Assembly: GCA_934525595.1 (NCBI GenBank)
Contig: CAKSZJ010000022.1
Location: 1 to 51,623 of the forward strand
DNA: 51,623 nucleotides
Origin: an uncultured Chiayiivirga sp.
Lineage (GTDB): Bacteria > Pseudomonadota > Gammaproteobacteria > Xanthomonadales > Xanthomonadaceae
Direction: 5' to 3'
The notes under the pieces were generated by a model. It made no database searches. It saw nothing but the letters and a program-made list of their open reading frames with translations, and was not told the DNA's origin. The position numbers and the translations under genes were made by a program. Positions 1-9,273 of this stretch are shown here, piece by piece. Numbering within the stretch: the first letter of the stretch is position 1; each line of letters begins with the position of its first letter.

Positions 1-1050
1 GCACTGGCGCTGGCCTCCGGCCAGGCGGCGGTGACCTACGCGATCCAGACCATTGCCGAGGCCGGCGACAACATCGTGTCTTCGAGCGCCCTTTATGGCG
101 GCACCTACAATCTTTTCGCCCACACCCTGCCGCAATTCGGCATCCAGACCCGCTTCGCCGACTACCGCGACCCGGATGCGTTCGAAAAGCTCATTGACGA
201 GCGGACCAAGGCGGTGTTCGTCGAGTCCATCGGCAACCCGCTCGGCAATGTCACCGATATCGAAAAGATCGCGAAAGTCGCACACGCGCACGGTGTGCCG
301 CTGATCGTGGACAACACCGTGGCCACGCCGTACCTGCTGCGTCCGATCGATTTCGGTGCCGACATCGTGGTGCAGTCTTTGACCAAATACCTGGGCGGCC
401 ACGGCAACAGCCTGGGCGGGGCGATCATCGATTCGGGCAAGTTCCCGTGGGCCGAACACAAGGCCCGCTTCCCGCGCCTCAACGAGCCGGATGTCAGCTA
501 TCACGGCGTGGTCTATACCGAGGCGCTGGGACCGGCGGCCTACATCGGCCGTGCCCGCGTGGTGCCGCTGCGCAATACCGGCGCGGCGCTGTCGCCGTTC
601 AATTCGTTCCTGATCCTGCAGGGCATCGAAACGCTGCCCCTGCGCATGGACCGGATCGTGCAGAACACGCGCCGCATCGCCGAATACCTGCAAGCCCATT
701 CGAAGGTCGCCTGGGTCAACTATGCCGGCCTGTCCGATCACCCCGAACACGCGCTGGCGCGCAAATACCTGCGCGATGCGGCCCCGTCCGGGCTGTTCAC
801 CTTCGGCCTGCCCGGCGGGCGTGAGGCTGGCGCGCGTTTCCTCGATGCGCTGCAACTGTTCACGCGTCTGGTCAATATCGGCGATACCCGCTCGCTGGCC
901 ACGCATCCGGCTTCGACCACGCACCGCCAGCTGGATGAGGCGGAACTGGAAAAGGCCGGCGTGACGCTGGACACCGTGCGGCTGTCGATCGGCATCGAGC
1001 ACATCGACGATCTGATCGCAGACCTGGAGCAGGCGCTGGCGCAGGTCTGA
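1..1050 (+). CDS. metY: O-acetylhomoserine aminocarboxypropyltransferase (sulfhydrylase), 5' end cut off by window
   Basis: PLP enzyme of the Cys/Met metabolism family. It makes homocysteine from O-acetyl-L-homoserine and sulfide in direct-sulfhydrylation methionine synthesis; cytosolic. The frame is open to base 1 and already encodes family sequence there (ASGQAAVTYAIQ), so the GTG at 31 is internal and roughly 80-90 N-terminal residues lie outside the window. The PLP lysine is in SLTKYLGGHG (codon 385-387). The C-terminal part with NIGDTRSLATHPASTTH is typical of the family. Cystathionine gamma-synthase or methionine gamma-lyase are relatives, but the long insertion around residues 150-200 and the VNYAGL segment favour the sulfhydrylase. 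It converges on tolC across a strong hairpin. Confidence 0.9.
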   Translation, partial: ALALASGQAAVTYAIQTIAEAGDNIVSSSALYGGTYNLFAHTLPQFGIQTRFADYRDPDAFEKLIDERTKAVFVESIGNPLGNVTDIEKIAKVAHAHGVPLIVDNTVATPYLLRPIDFGADIVVQSLTKYLGGHGNSLGGAIIDSGKFPWAEHKARFPRLNEPDVSYHGVVYTEALGPAAYIGRARVVPLRNTGAALSPFNSFLILQGIETLPLRMDRIVQNTRRIAEYLQAHSKVAWVNYAGLSDHPEHALARKYLRDAAPSGLFTFGLPGGREAGARFLDALQLFTRLVNIGDTRSLATHPASTTHRQLDEAELEKAGVTLDTVRLSIGIEHIDDLIADLEQALAQV

Positions 1051-1074
1051 ACGCTGCGGGCGGGAGCATCTCCA

Positions 1075-1103
1075 GCCCGCCCGGGTCGTCGACCCGGGCG
1101 GGC
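1075..1103. terminator. Bidirectional terminator-like hairpin between metY and tolC
   Basis: Perfect 13-bp inverted repeat (1075-1087 with 1091-1103) and a 3-nt loop, 24 nt after the metY stop and 37 nt after the tolC stop on the other strand. There is no U-tract on either side, so it may work with Rho or simply protect both 3' ends. Confidence 0.6.
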
Positions 1104-1140
1104 CTGGCTGAGGCGGCTTCGCGGTGGAAAGGCGGCGCGA

Positions 1141-2556
1141 TCAGCCTTCGGCGGAATCGTTGCCTTCGGCCAGCGCGGCTTCGGCGTCGCGCACCAGGTA
1201 GCGGTTGGTTTCGGCCACGTCGTCGATGCCGATGACGCCTGCGGCCTGCTTGAGCCGCAGCGTGTTGACCAGGAAGTTGTGGCGGGCGCTGGAATAGCTG
1301 CTCTGGGCCTGGAACAGCACCTGCTGGGAGAGCAGCACGTCGACGATGGTGCGGGTACCGACCTCGAAGCCGGCCTCGGTCGCCTCCAGCGCGCTGCGCG
1401 CCGAGACCACGGCCTGCCTGCGGGCCTCCACTTCGCTGATGCCCGCCTCCAGCGCGCGGTAGGCGTTGCGGGTCTGGCGCAGGATGGCGCGCTGGTTCTG
1501 GTCGTACTGCAGGGCGTTCTGGTCGCGCGCGTTGAGGGCGAGCTTGACCTGCGACTGCGTGGCGAAGCCGGAGAAGATCGGCACCACGAGATTCACGCCC
1601 ACGCGCCAGTCGTCGCCCAGACTGTTGCTCGGGATGACGCCGGCCTCGCCGGCCGAGGAGCCCCAGCCGTAGGAGCGCCCGCGGCTCGCGGAAGCGGACA
1701 GGTAGGGCAGGTGGCCGGCGCGCGCGGTGGAGACGTCCAGTTCGTCGGCCTGCGCCGAAAGCGCCTGCGCGCGCAGTACGGGATTCTGGTCCAGCGCCAG
1801 CTGCACCCAGGCGTCGACGCCCGCGGGCGAGGGGCGGGTCGGGCTGAAGTCGTCGTCCAGGCCGCGCAGGTTCTCCAGCGGCTGTCCGATGATCTGGATC
1901 AGCGCCTCGCGCGCATCCTCCAGCGCCACCTCGGCGCTGATCGCGCCGGCGCGCGCGCTGTCGTAGCGCGCCTGCGCCTCGTGCACGTCGGTGATCGCGG
2001 TCAGGCCGACCTCGAAGCGCTGTTCGGCCTGATCGAGCTGGCGCTTCACGGCGCGCTCCTCGGCGCGCGCGAACACCAGCGCATCGATCGCGGTGAGGTT
2101 GCCGAAATAGGCTTCGGCGACGCGCACGATGAGGTTGTCGTTCTCCGCGTCGTACTGCGCCTCGCTCACTTCGCCGCGCTTGCGGGTCGCGCGCAGCTGG
2201 GTGTAGTGGGCGTGGTTGTAGATCGACTGGTTGAGCTGCAGGCCATAGTTCCGCCCGCTCGAATGGGCGCTGGTGTTGGTGGTGGACACGATGGGCGGAT
2301 CCACCGAAAGCACCCGCTCGCCGGAGTTGTCGCTGCCGCTGCGCGAATAGCCGGCCGAACCGGAAAGGTTGGGCAGCAGGTTGGCACGGCTCTGGATGAC
2401 GCGCAGCTGGCTGGCCTCGCGCGAAACGTCGGCGATCGCCAGCTGCGGATCGCTGTCGCGGGCCAGGGTGTAGGCCTGCATCAGGTCGGCCGCACCCGCC
2501 GCGCCGGCGGCGAGCAGCAGTGCGGCGGCAAGCAGGGAGAGTCTGGGCAGGGACAT
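1141..2556 (-). CDS. tolC: TolC family outer membrane channel protein
   Basis: Outer-membrane factor forming the trimeric exit duct for tripartite efflux pumps and type I secretion. The 471-aa product starts with a signal peptide (MSLPRLSLL through AGAAGA) and is followed by DLMQAYTLARDSDPQL, the usual start of mature TolC. Two homologous OEP halves follow, including YDAENDNLIVRVAEAYF and RNAYRALEAGISEVEARRQAV. The ATG at 2556 is preferred because AGGAG lies 7 nt upstream; a GTG at 2586 would overlap the upstream gene's stop. The stop of the pcm-like gene is 26 nt upstream, so the pair is probably one transcript. No pump genes adjoin it, as expected for a shared TolC. Confidence 0.93.
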   Translation of the reverse strand: MSLPRLSLLAAALLLAAGAAGAADLMQAYTLARDSDPQLAIADVSREASQLRVIQSRANLLPNLSGSAGYSRSGSDNSGERVLSVDPPIVSTTNTSAHSSGRNYGLQLNQSIYNHAHYTQLRATRKRGEVSEAQYDAENDNLIVRVAEAYFGNLTAIDALVFARAEERAVKRQLDQAEQRFEVGLTAITDVHEAQARYDSARAGAISAEVALEDAREALIQIIGQPLENLRGLDDDFSPTRPSPAGVDAWVQLALDQNPVLRAQALSAQADELDVSTARAGHLPYLSASASRGRSYGWGSSAGEAGVIPSNSLGDDWRVGVNLVVPIFSGFATQSQVKLALNARDQNALQYDQNQRAILRQTRNAYRALEAGISEVEARRQAVVSARSALEATEAGFEVGTRTIVDVLLSQQVLFQAQSSYSSARHNFLVNTLRLKQAAGVIGIDDVAETNRYLVRDAEAALAEGNDSAEG

Positions 2557-2582
2557 GCGGAAGCTCCTGGAAACGGAAACGG

Positions 2583-3239
2583 TCAAAGGGCGAAACGCGG
2601 TGTGGCTTCGGCCCCGGAAAGGTAGGGCACCTCGGTCTCGAAGAGGCCTTCCTCGGTGACGTGGCCCTGCGCGGTGCTGCGGTAAAGCACCGCCTGCTGC
2701 ACCGGCGGATGACCCTGCACCACGAACAGGCGGCCGCCGGGCTTGAGCCAGGCCAGGAACGCCTGCGGCAGCGCCGCCACGGCGCCGCCGACGGCCACCG
2801 CGTCGAAGCGCCGGCCGGGATCGAACGCCAGCGCATCGGCCTGTTCAACGCGGATGTTGGTCAAACCCGTCGCCGCGAAGCGCGCGCGCGCGCGCTCGAC
2901 GAAGTCGGCGCGGATGTCGATGCTCACCACGTCGCGCGCCAGGGTGGCCATGCAGGCGGTGAGATAACCGCTGCCGGTGCCTATTTCCAGCACCTCGTCT
3001 TCCGGCGCCAGCTCCAGCGCCTGCAGCAGGCGGCCTTCGACCACCGGCTTAAGCATGAACTCGCCGTGCTCCAGCGGCAGCGCCAGGTCGGCGAACGCCA
3101 TGCGGCGATAGCGCGAAGGCACGTAATCCTCGCGGCGGACCGTGCCCATGGCATCGAGCACGCGTGCGTCGAGCACGTCCCAGGTGCGGACCTGGTGGTT
3201 CACCATGAAATGGCGGGCCTGTTCGAAATCGAGCGACAT
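2583..3239 (-). CDS. pcm: Protein-L-isoaspartate O-methyltransferase family protein
   Basis: 218-aa class I SAM-dependent methyltransferase. The SAM loop LEIGTGSGYLTA is followed by VVSIDIRADFVERAR and by the late PCMT strand LKPGGRLFVVQG. Canonical PCMT methylates isoaspartyl residues for protein repair. Here the substrate-side QPYIVA-type motif is replaced by EFMLKPVVEGRLLQAL, so repair activity is uncertain. Start ATG at 3239 follows AAGG; the longer open frame (to 3371) contains no family sequence. This variant next to tolC is a recurrent arrangement in proteobacteria, and the gap to tolC is 26 nt. It is divergent from mltB across 161 nt. Confidence 0.82.
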   Translation of the reverse strand: MSLDFEQARHFMVNHQVRTWDVLDARVLDAMGTVRREDYVPSRYRRMAFADLALPLEHGEFMLKPVVEGRLLQALELAPEDEVLEIGTGSGYLTACMATLARDVVSIDIRADFVERARARFAATGLTNIRVEQADALAFDPGRRFDAVAVGGAVAALPQAFLAWLKPGGRLFVVQGHPPVQQAVLYRSTAQGHVTEEGLFETEVPYLSGAEATPRFAL

Positions 3240-3400
3240 GGAATTGCCTTGGTGCGAACGGAAACGGACCGGTGATTTTACCAGCCTATCGAAGCCGGAC
3301 GGCGGCACGCAGTGCCGGAAGTCAAGGGTCGTTGGGGTGGGCGTCAGGCGCCGGCGGCACGCCGTGTACACTGCGCCCGGTTCCCCGTTTGCCTGCCGCC

Positions 3401-4396
3401 ATGTCCCGTTTCCCGATCATCGCCCTGTTCTCCGCCCTGCTGCTTTCGTCCGCCGCCGCCGCCGCACCGGCGGGCCGCCTGGACCCGGAGGCGCGCGCCG
3501 CCTTCCTGGCTGAACTGCAAGCCCGCCACGGAATCGCAGCGGAGGAGGCCGCGCCGCTGCTCGACCAGGCGCGCTACCAGCAGAGCATCATCGACGCGAT
3601 CACCCGGCCGGCCGAGGCCAAGCCGTGGAAGGACTACCGGCCGATCTTCCTGACCGCCGACCGCATCGCCAAGGGCCAGGCCTTCCTCGCAACGCACCGC
3701 GAGGCGCTGCGCGAGATCGAGGCGAACACCGGCGTGGCCGCGCCGATCATCGTGGCCATCCTCGGCGTGGAAACCGGCTACGGCGCCAATACCGGGCGCT
3801 ACAAGGTGCTCGACGCGCTCTACACCCTGGGTTTCTTCTATCCCAAGCGCGCCGAGTTCTTCCGCGGCGAGCTGGTGCAGTCGTTCGCCCTGGCGCGCGA
3901 GGAAAAGCTCGACCTCGCCGCGATCACCGGCAGCTATGCCGGCGCCATGGGCTGGGGCCAGTTCATTCCGTCGAGCTATCGCGCCTACGCGGTCGACGGC
4001 GACGGCGACGGGGTGCGCGACCTGTGGAATTCCCTTCCCGACGTGCTGGCCTCGGTGGCCAACTACTTCGCGGTTCACAAGTGGCAGGCGGGCGAGCCGG
4101 TCGCGGTGCGCGCGGTGCGCGCCGAGGATGCGCAGGACTTCACGCCCGACTCGATGGAGGCAAAGTACACCCTGCCCGAGCTCGCCGCGCGCGGCTATCG
4201 CCCCGCAGAGGCCATCGGCCACGCCGTTCCCTCCACCCTGCTCAGGCTGGAAGGGACGAACGGCCCCGAGTACTGGATCACCTTCAACAATTTCTATGTC
4301 ATCTCGCGCTACAACCGCTCGCCGCTGTATTCCATGGCCGTGTTCCAGCTCGCCCAGGCCATCGCCGGCACCGACAGCCCCGCGCTGACACCGTGA
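3401..4396 (+). CDS. mltB: Lytic murein transglycosylase B (GH103)
   Basis: Cleaves the MurNAc-GlcNAc bond of peptidoglycan non-hydrolytically, forming 1,6-anhydro-MurNAc; periplasmic. The 331-aa product has a signal peptide (MSRFPIIALFSALLLSS) and no lipobox cysteine, so it is predicted soluble rather than membrane-anchored as in E. coli MltB. Catalytic Glu is Glu124 in GVETGYGAN. YAGAMGWGQFIPSSYRAYAVD and the Asp-rich turn DGDGDGVRDLWNS are family hallmarks. The ATG at 3401 directly begins the signal peptide. Its last bases overlap the GTG start of rlpA by 4 nt (translational coupling), a common mltB-rlpA pair. Confidence 0.93.
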   Translation: MSRFPIIALFSALLLSSAAAAAPAGRLDPEARAAFLAELQARHGIAAEEAAPLLDQARYQQSIIDAITRPAEAKPWKDYRPIFLTADRIAKGQAFLATHREALREIEANTGVAAPIIVAILGVETGYGANTGRYKVLDALYTLGFFYPKRAEFFRGELVQSFALAREEKLDLAAITGSYAGAMGWGQFIPSSYRAYAVDGDGDGVRDLWNSLPDVLASVANYFAVHKWQAGEPVAVRAVRAEDAQDFTPDSMEAKYTLPELAARGYRPAEAIGHAVPSTLLRLEGTNGPEYWITFNNFYVISRYNRSPLYSMAVFQLAQAIAGTDSPALTP

Positions 4397-5391
4397 GGCG
4401 CCTGCCCGTCGCGCTGCTGGCCGTTGCGCTCGTCGCCTGCGGCGGCAAGGCGGTGAAACCCTCCGCACCCGAGGCCGGAAACCGCCCGACCCGCACCCAC
4501 GGTTCACTCCCGCCGCCCGTCACGCGGGCGCGGCCCGACAAGCCGGGGGAATACACCGCCGGCGGCCTGTACCGTCCGGGCGAACCCGACGGTGGCCCGG
4601 CCATCCCGCCCGACATCAGCCATCTGGTGGAGCCCGAACCTACCGGGGAAGCCCCGGCGCGCTACGGCAACCGCTCGCCGTACACCGTGCTGGGCAAGAG
4701 CTACCACGTTCTGCCCAGCGCCACGGGCTACGTCGCGCGCGGCATCGCCTCCTGGTACGGCAGCAAGTTCCACGGCCGCGCGACGTCGAGCCTGGAACCC
4801 TACGACATGTATCAGTTCACCGCGGCCCACAAGAGCCTGCCGCTCCCCACTCACGTGCGCGTGACCAACCTGGAAAACGGCCGCAGCGTGGTGGTACGGG
4901 TGAACGACCGCGGTCCCTTCCACGCCGACCGCCTGATCGACCTGTCGTACGCCGCCGCGGTCAAACTCGGTGTCCACGTCAACGGCACCGCGCCGGTGGA
5001 GATCCGCGCGCTCGAACGCGGCGTCGCGCCGCCGCCGCCCCCTGCGGCCATGCCGCCCGAAGCCGCCTGGGCCGCAGCGCGTGCCGGCGTGGTGCCGACG
5101 GCGCGGGCACCGACCGTCCACGTCACCGCGCCCGCACCGGCAAAGCCGGAATCGCCGGGACGCGTCTGGCTGCAGGTGGCCAGCTTCGGCGATGCCGCCA
5201 ACGCCCGGCGCCTGGTCGATCGACTGGCCGGCGCAGACGTCACTCCGGTGGAGGTACATCCGGCCCAGGTCGCCGGACGCACGGTGTACCGCGTCCGGGT
5301 CGGGCCACTGCCCTCGCGCGATCGCGGCCTCGCGGTGTCCGACACGCTGCACGCGATGGGTCTGGGCGTACCGACCCTGATCACCCAATGA
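4393..5391 (+). CDS. rlpA: Septal ring lytic transglycosylase RlpA family lipoprotein
   Basis: Outer-membrane lipoprotein acting on denuded glycan strands at the septum. The GTG at 4393 overlaps the mltB stop and gives a lipoprotein signal (LLAVALVAC) with Cys at residue 15. A Pro-rich linker follows, then the double-psi beta-barrel domain (residues about 110-215) with RGIASWYGSKFHGR and VNDRGPFHADRLIDLSYAAA, including the catalytic-site Asp/His region. A second Pro/Ala linker leads to a C-terminal SPOR domain (residues about 255-332, RVWLQVASFGDAANARRL), which binds denuded septal peptidoglycan. 332 aa, full length. It is the second gene of the mltB-rlpA unit. Confidence 0.93.
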   Translation: MRRLPVALLAVALVACGGKAVKPSAPEAGNRPTRTHGSLPPPVTRARPDKPGEYTAGGLYRPGEPDGGPAIPPDISHLVEPEPTGEAPARYGNRSPYTVLGKSYHVLPSATGYVARGIASWYGSKFHGRATSSLEPYDMYQFTAAHKSLPLPTHVRVTNLENGRSVVVRVNDRGPFHADRLIDLSYAAAVKLGVHVNGTAPVEIRALERGVAPPPPPAAMPPEAAWAAARAGVVPTARAPTVHVTAPAPAKPESPGRVWLQVASFGDAANARRLVDRLAGADVTPVEVHPAQVAGRTVYRVRVGPLPSRDRGLAVSDTLHAMGLGVPTLITQ

Positions 5392-5416
5392 CGCGCCGGC
5401 CCTGCGCCGCGATAAT
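5388..5416 (+). promoter_or_regulatory. Candidate sigma70 promoter for dacC-rdgB
   Basis: ATGACG (-35, 4/6 match) at 5388-5393, a 17-nt spacer and GATAAT (-10, 5/6) at 5411-5416. It overlaps the rlpA stop and lies 60 nt before the dacC ATG. This gives dacC its own transcript even though it follows mltB-rlpA closely. Confidence 0.45.
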
Positions 5417-5476
5417 GCGTCCTCCCGTTCCGTGCGCCCGGCGCACGACTTCCCTTCGCATGGACTGCCTCACGAC

Positions 5477-6685
5477 ATGAACGTCAAGAACCTTCTGGCC
5501 GGCGCGCTGCTGCTCGCCGCCACCTGCGCCATCGCGCAGGATCCAGCCGCACCGCGCCCGGTCGCCAGCCTGCCCACCCCCAACGCACAGCCGCTGGTGA
5601 CACCCTCCCCGCCGTCGGTCAACGGCAGCGCCTGGATCCTCGTGGACGACGCCACCGGCCAGGTGCTTGCCGAAAACAACATGGACGCGCGGGTGGAGCC
5701 GGCCAGCATCACCAAGGTGATGACCTCCTACGTGGTCTCGGCCGAGCTGGAAGCCGGCAAGATCTCGCTCGATGACGAAGTGCCGATCAGCGAGAACGCC
5801 TGGCGCGGCGGCGGCGGCGGTACCGACGGATCCACCAGCTTCCTGCCGGTCAACAGCAAAGTGAAGCTGGCCGACTTGCTGCACGGCATGATCATCCAGT
5901 CCGGCAACGACGCCTCGATCGCGCTGGCCGAATACGTGGCCGGCAGCGAGGCCGCCTTCGCCGACCTGATGAATGCCTATGCGAAAAAGCTCGGCCTGAA
6001 CGACACCCACTACGTCAACTCGCACGGGCTGTCCGCGCCGGAGCACTACACCACCGCGCACGACATCGCGCGCCTCTCGCGGGCGTTGATCCGCGACTTC
6101 CCGCGCGAGTACGCCTACTACGCGGAAAAGGAGTTCACCTTCAACGGCATCCGCCAGCACAACCGCAACTCGCTGCTGTGGAAGGATGCGGCCGTCGACG
6201 GCATCAAGACCGGCCACCACTCCGCCGCCGGCTACTGTCTGGCCGCCTCGGCCAAGCGCGGCGACCAGCGCCTGATCAGCGTGGTGATGGGCTCGTCCGG
6301 CGAGAAACAGCGCGCCGAGGACAGCTATGCCCTGCTCAACTGGGGTTTCCGCTTCTTTGAAACCCACCGCATCTACGACGCCGGCCAGGCCGTGACAGAG
6401 CCCCGGCTCTGGAAGGGCGAAGCCGCCATCCTGGCGCTGGGGCTGACCGAACCGCTGCTGCTGACCGTGCCGCGCGGGCGCTACGAGGAGGTGAAGGCGG
6501 AAATGGACCTGCCGCGCCAGCTCGTGGCGCCCTTCGCTCAGGGTCAGGCGGTCGGCACGCTGCGCCTTTCACTCGACGGCAAGCCGCTGGCCGAGCGTCC
6601 GCTGGTGGCGCTGCACGACGCGCCCGAGGCCGGCTTCCTCAAGCGCATCAGCGACGGCTTCTGGCTGTGGTGGGAGTCGGACTGA
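5477..6685 (+). CDS. dacC: D-alanyl-D-alanine carboxypeptidase (PBP5/6 family)
   Basis: Serine DD-carboxypeptidase trimming the terminal D-Ala of peptidoglycan pentapeptides; periplasmic face of the inner membrane. 402 aa. Signal peptide MNVKNLLAGALLLAATCAIA. SxxK motif SITK (Ser77, Lys80), SxN motif SGN in QSGNDASIALAEYV, and KTG in DGIKTGHHSAAGYC are all present. The beta-rich PBP5 C-terminal domain covers about residues 295-385. The end FLKRISDGFWLWWE is the expected amphipathic membrane anchor. The upstream in-frame start at 5432 encodes no signal sequence. The stop overlaps the rdgB ATG (TGATG). Confidence 0.94.
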   Translation: MNVKNLLAGALLLAATCAIAQDPAAPRPVASLPTPNAQPLVTPSPPSVNGSAWILVDDATGQVLAENNMDARVEPASITKVMTSYVVSAELEAGKISLDDEVPISENAWRGGGGGTDGSTSFLPVNSKVKLADLLHGMIIQSGNDASIALAEYVAGSEAAFADLMNAYAKKLGLNDTHYVNSHGLSAPEHYTTAHDIARLSRALIRDFPREYAYYAEKEFTFNGIRQHNRNSLLWKDAAVDGIKTGHHSAAGYCLAASAKRGDQRLISVVMGSSGEKQRAEDSYALLNWGFRFFETHRIYDAGQAVTEPRLWKGEAAILALGLTEPLLLTVPRGRYEEVKAEMDLPRQLVAPFAQGQAVGTLRLSLDGKPLAERPLVALHDAPEAGFLKRISDGFWLWWESD

Positions 6686-7293
6686 TGCCGCCGGCCGCAC
6701 GCCTGGTGCTTGCCAGCCACAACGTCGGCAAGCTCGCCGAGCTGCGCGCGCTGCTGGCCACGACCGGCATCGAGGTGGTGCCGCAGTCGCAGTTCGGCAT
6801 CGAGGAAATCGAAGAGCCCGGCGCCACCTTCGTGGAGAACGCCCTCATCAAGGCGCGCCACGCCAGCCGCGTCGCCGGCCTCCCGGCGCTGGCCGATGAT
6901 TCGGGCCTGTGCGTGGACGCGCTCGGCGGCGCGCCGGGGCTGCACTCGGCCCGCTATGCCGGCGCCGATGGCGATGCGCAGGCGAACATCCTCAAGCTGC
7001 TCGACGCGCTGGCCGATATTTCCGACGCCCACCGCGGCGCGCACTTCCACTGCACCCTCGCGCTGCTGCGCCACCCGGACGATCCCGCACCGCTGCTCTG
7101 CGAGGGCCGCTGGCGCGGCCGCATCCTGCACGAGACGCGCGGCGAGGGCGGCTTCGGCTACGACCCGGTTTTTCTCGATGAAGCCAGCGGCCAGAGCGCG
7201 GCGGAACTCACCCGCGAGGAAAAGGCCGCCGTGAGCCACCGCGGCCAGGCGCTGCGCCAGCTCGCGGCCGCGCTGGCACGCGAACCGCTCTGA
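6685..7293 (+). CDS. rdgB: RdgB/HAM1 non-canonical purine NTP pyrophosphatase
   Basis: Hydrolyses ITP, dITP and XTP to monophosphates plus pyrophosphate, keeping deaminated purines out of nucleic acids; cytosolic homodimer. 202 aa, the usual length. Motifs in order: LVLASHNVGKLAELRALL, TFVENALIKARHAS, ALADDSGLCVDALGG, SARYAG, GEGGFGYDPVF and the C-terminal SHRGQALRQL. The ATG at 6685 overlaps the dacC stop by one base, which decides it over a GTG at 6667. In many gammaproteobacteria hemW follows rdgB; here hemW lies 22 kb away. Confidence 0.95.
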   Translation: MPPAARLVLASHNVGKLAELRALLATTGIEVVPQSQFGIEEIEEPGATFVENALIKARHASRVAGLPALADDSGLCVDALGGAPGLHSARYAGADGDAQANILKLLDALADISDAHRGAHFHCTLALLRHPDDPAPLLCEGRWRGRILHETRGEGGFGYDPVFLDEASGQSAAELTREEKAAVSHRGQALRQLAAALAREPL

Positions 7294-7442
7294 GCCAAAC
7301 GCGGCGCAACCCGATCGATCACGCGCCTTTCGTTCCCGTTGCCTGAACACTCGCACCGAGGGAGCCGGCGCCGCCGACGTCGCTTTCGCGAAGCCGGCCG
7401 ACACGCCCTAAACTACCGCGTCCACCTGACTGCGGATTGCCC

Positions 7443-8327
7443 GTGACCACCACGCTGCACACCTCCGATCTGCCCGGCCTCGCGCTGCTGCATCGCGGCA
7501 AGGTGCGCGACGTCTACGCGCTCGACGCCAGACGCCTTTTGATGGTCGCCACCGATCGGCTCTCGGCCTTCGACGTGGTGCTGCCCGATCCGATTCCCGG
7601 CAAGGGCGAGGTGCTGACCCGGCTGTCGAACTTCTGGTTCGAAAAGACCGCGCACCTGATGCCCAACCACCTGCTCGACGCGGCACCGGAAAGCGTGCTG
7701 CCGCAGGGCGTGGACGCTGCGCTGTATCGCCACCGCAGCGTGGTGGCGCGACGCCTGCGCCCACTGCCGGTCGAGGCCGTGGTGCGCGGCTACCTGATCG
7801 GCTCGGGATGGAAGGACTACTGCGCCACCGGCACGGTCTGCGGCATCGCGCTGCCGCCCGGCCTGCGTCAGGCGGAGCGGCTGCCGGAACCGATCTTCAC
7901 GCCCTCGTCCAAGGCCGCCGTCGGCGAGCACGACGAAAACATCGGCTTCGACCGCGTGGTGGAACTCATCGGCGCCGAGCTGGCCGAACGCGTGCGCGAG
8001 GCAACGCTTTCGATCTACCGCTTCGCCGCCGACTTCGCCGCGCAGCGCGGCGTCCTCATCGCCGACACCAAGCTCGAATTCGGGCTGGACGAGGACGGCA
8101 CGCTGCGGGTGATGGACGAGATGCTCACGCCCGACTCCTCGCGCTTCTGGCCGGCCGACGCGTACCGCGTGGGCAGCAGCCCGCCCAGCTACGACAAGCA
8201 GTTCGTACGCGACTGGCTGGAGACCCTGGACTGGAACAAGACCGCACCCGGGCCGCGCCTGCCCGAGGCGGTGATCAGCGGCACGCAGGCCCGCTACGCC
8301 GAGGCGCTGCGGCGGCTCACAGAATAA
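7443..8327 (+). CDS. purC: Phosphoribosylaminoimidazole-succinocarboxamide (SAICAR) synthase
   Basis: ATP-dependent joining of CAIR and L-aspartate to give SAICAR in purine synthesis. 294 aa, the longer yeast-like subgroup rather than the ~237-aa E. coli type. Motifs: [14 protein letters not shown] near the N-terminus, [71 protein letters not shown]. Start GTG 7443 matches the family N-terminus ([12 protein letters not shown]); a TTG two codons earlier is possible. Transcribed alone, 149 nt after rdgB. Confidence 0.95.
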   Translation: MTTTLHTSDLPGLALLHRGKVRDVYALDARRLLMVATDRLSAFDVVLPDPIPGKGEVLTRLSNFWFEKTAHLMPNHLLDAAPESVLPQGVDAALYRHRSVVARRLRPLPVEAVVRGYLIGSGWKDYCATGTVCGIALPPGLRQAERLPEPIFTPSSKAAVGEHDENIGFDRVVELIGAELAERVREATLSIYRFAADFAAQRGVLIADTKLEFGLDEDGTLRVMDEMLTPDSSRFWPADAYRVGSSPPSYDKQFVRDWLETLDWNKTAPGPRLPEAVISGTQARYAEALRRLTE

Positions 8328-8385
8328 CCCGACGCCCCCCTCTCGCCCATCACCGATGGCCGCGAGGAAAAGGCAAAAAGCCCCC

Positions 8386-9273
8386 ATGCCCCGTACCCAC
8401 CTCCTTCTCGTACTCACCATCTGCCTGGTCTGGGCGATCAATTTCCTGACCTCGGCGGCGGCGCTGCGCGAGATTCCGCCGCTGCTGTTCTCCGCGCTGC
8501 GGCTGATCCCGCTGATGGTCCTGCTGCTGCCGTGGATGTCGCGACCGGGGCAAGGGCGCTGGCTGGCGCTGATTGCGGTGGCGCTGTGCAACGGCGCGCT
8601 GCATTTCGGGCTCAACTTCTGGGCGCTGCGCGAAGCCGGCAACCTGGCCTCGCCGGCGATCGTGCTGCAGAGCTATATCCCGATGGCCGTGGTGCTGGCG
8701 GCGGTGTTCCTGGGCGAGAAGATCGGCTGGCGCACCTGGACCGGCGTCGGCGTGAGCTTCGCCGGCGTGCTGGTGCTGGGCTTCGATCCGATCGTCCTCA
8801 GGGCGCCCTTCGCGCTGTTCCTGATGCTGGCCTCGGCGCTGTCGCTGGCGGTAGGCACCGTGGTCATGCGCCGGCTCACCGGCATGCATCCCATCGGCGT
8901 GCAGGGCTGGACCGCGCTGATCGCGGTCGGACCACTGCTGCTGTGGAGCCTGGGCGTGGAAAGCGGGCAGTGGGATGCCATCCGCCACGCCTCGCCGCTG
9001 GCCTGGTTCGGCGTCGCCTGGGCCACCCTTGCCGCCTCGCTGCTGGGGCACAGCCTGTTCTACTGGCTGGTGCAGCGCCATCCCGTTTCCACGCTGACGC
9101 CCTATCTGCTGATCTCTCCGGTCATCGCGGTGGCGCTGGGCATCGCCTTCTGGGGCGATCGCCCCGGACCGCGCCTCTACCTGGGTGCGGCGATGGTGCT
9201 GGGCGGCGTGCTGTTCATTTCCCTGCGCGCGAAGGTCCGCGCGCGCCGCTTGCCCGAACCTGTCGACATCTGA
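8386..9273 (+). CDS. EamA/DMT family transporter
   Basis: 295-aa integral membrane protein with two EamA repeats, about ten hydrophobic helices in total. The first repeat starts at LLLVLTICLVWAINFLTSAAA; the second at ALFLMLASALSLAVGTVVM and ends with LGAAMVLGGVLFISLR. Members export metabolites such as amino acids; the substrate cannot be read from sequence. ATG 8386 begins exactly at the first helix; an in-frame ATG at 8356 would add a basic tail. A diverged copy of its last ~84 bases survives at 10494-10580. Confidence 0.88.
   Translation: MPRTHLLLVLTICLVWAINFLTSAAALREIPPLLFSALRLIPLMVLLLPWMSRPGQGRWLALIAVALCNGALHFGLNFWALREAGNLASPAIVLQSYIPMAVVLAAVFLGEKIGWRTWTGVGVSFAGVLVLGFDPIVLRAPFALFLMLASALSLAVGTVVMRRLTGMHPIGVQGWTALIAVGPLLLWSLGVESGQWDAIRHASPLAWFGVAWATLAASLLGHSLFYWLVQRHPVSTLTPYLLISPVIAVALGIAFWGDRPGPRLYLGAAMVLGGVLFISLRAKVRARRLPEPVDI

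Noticed and set aside
31..1050. metY beginning at GTG 31
   Set aside because: Family sequence already runs in frame from base 1, so the real start is outside the window.
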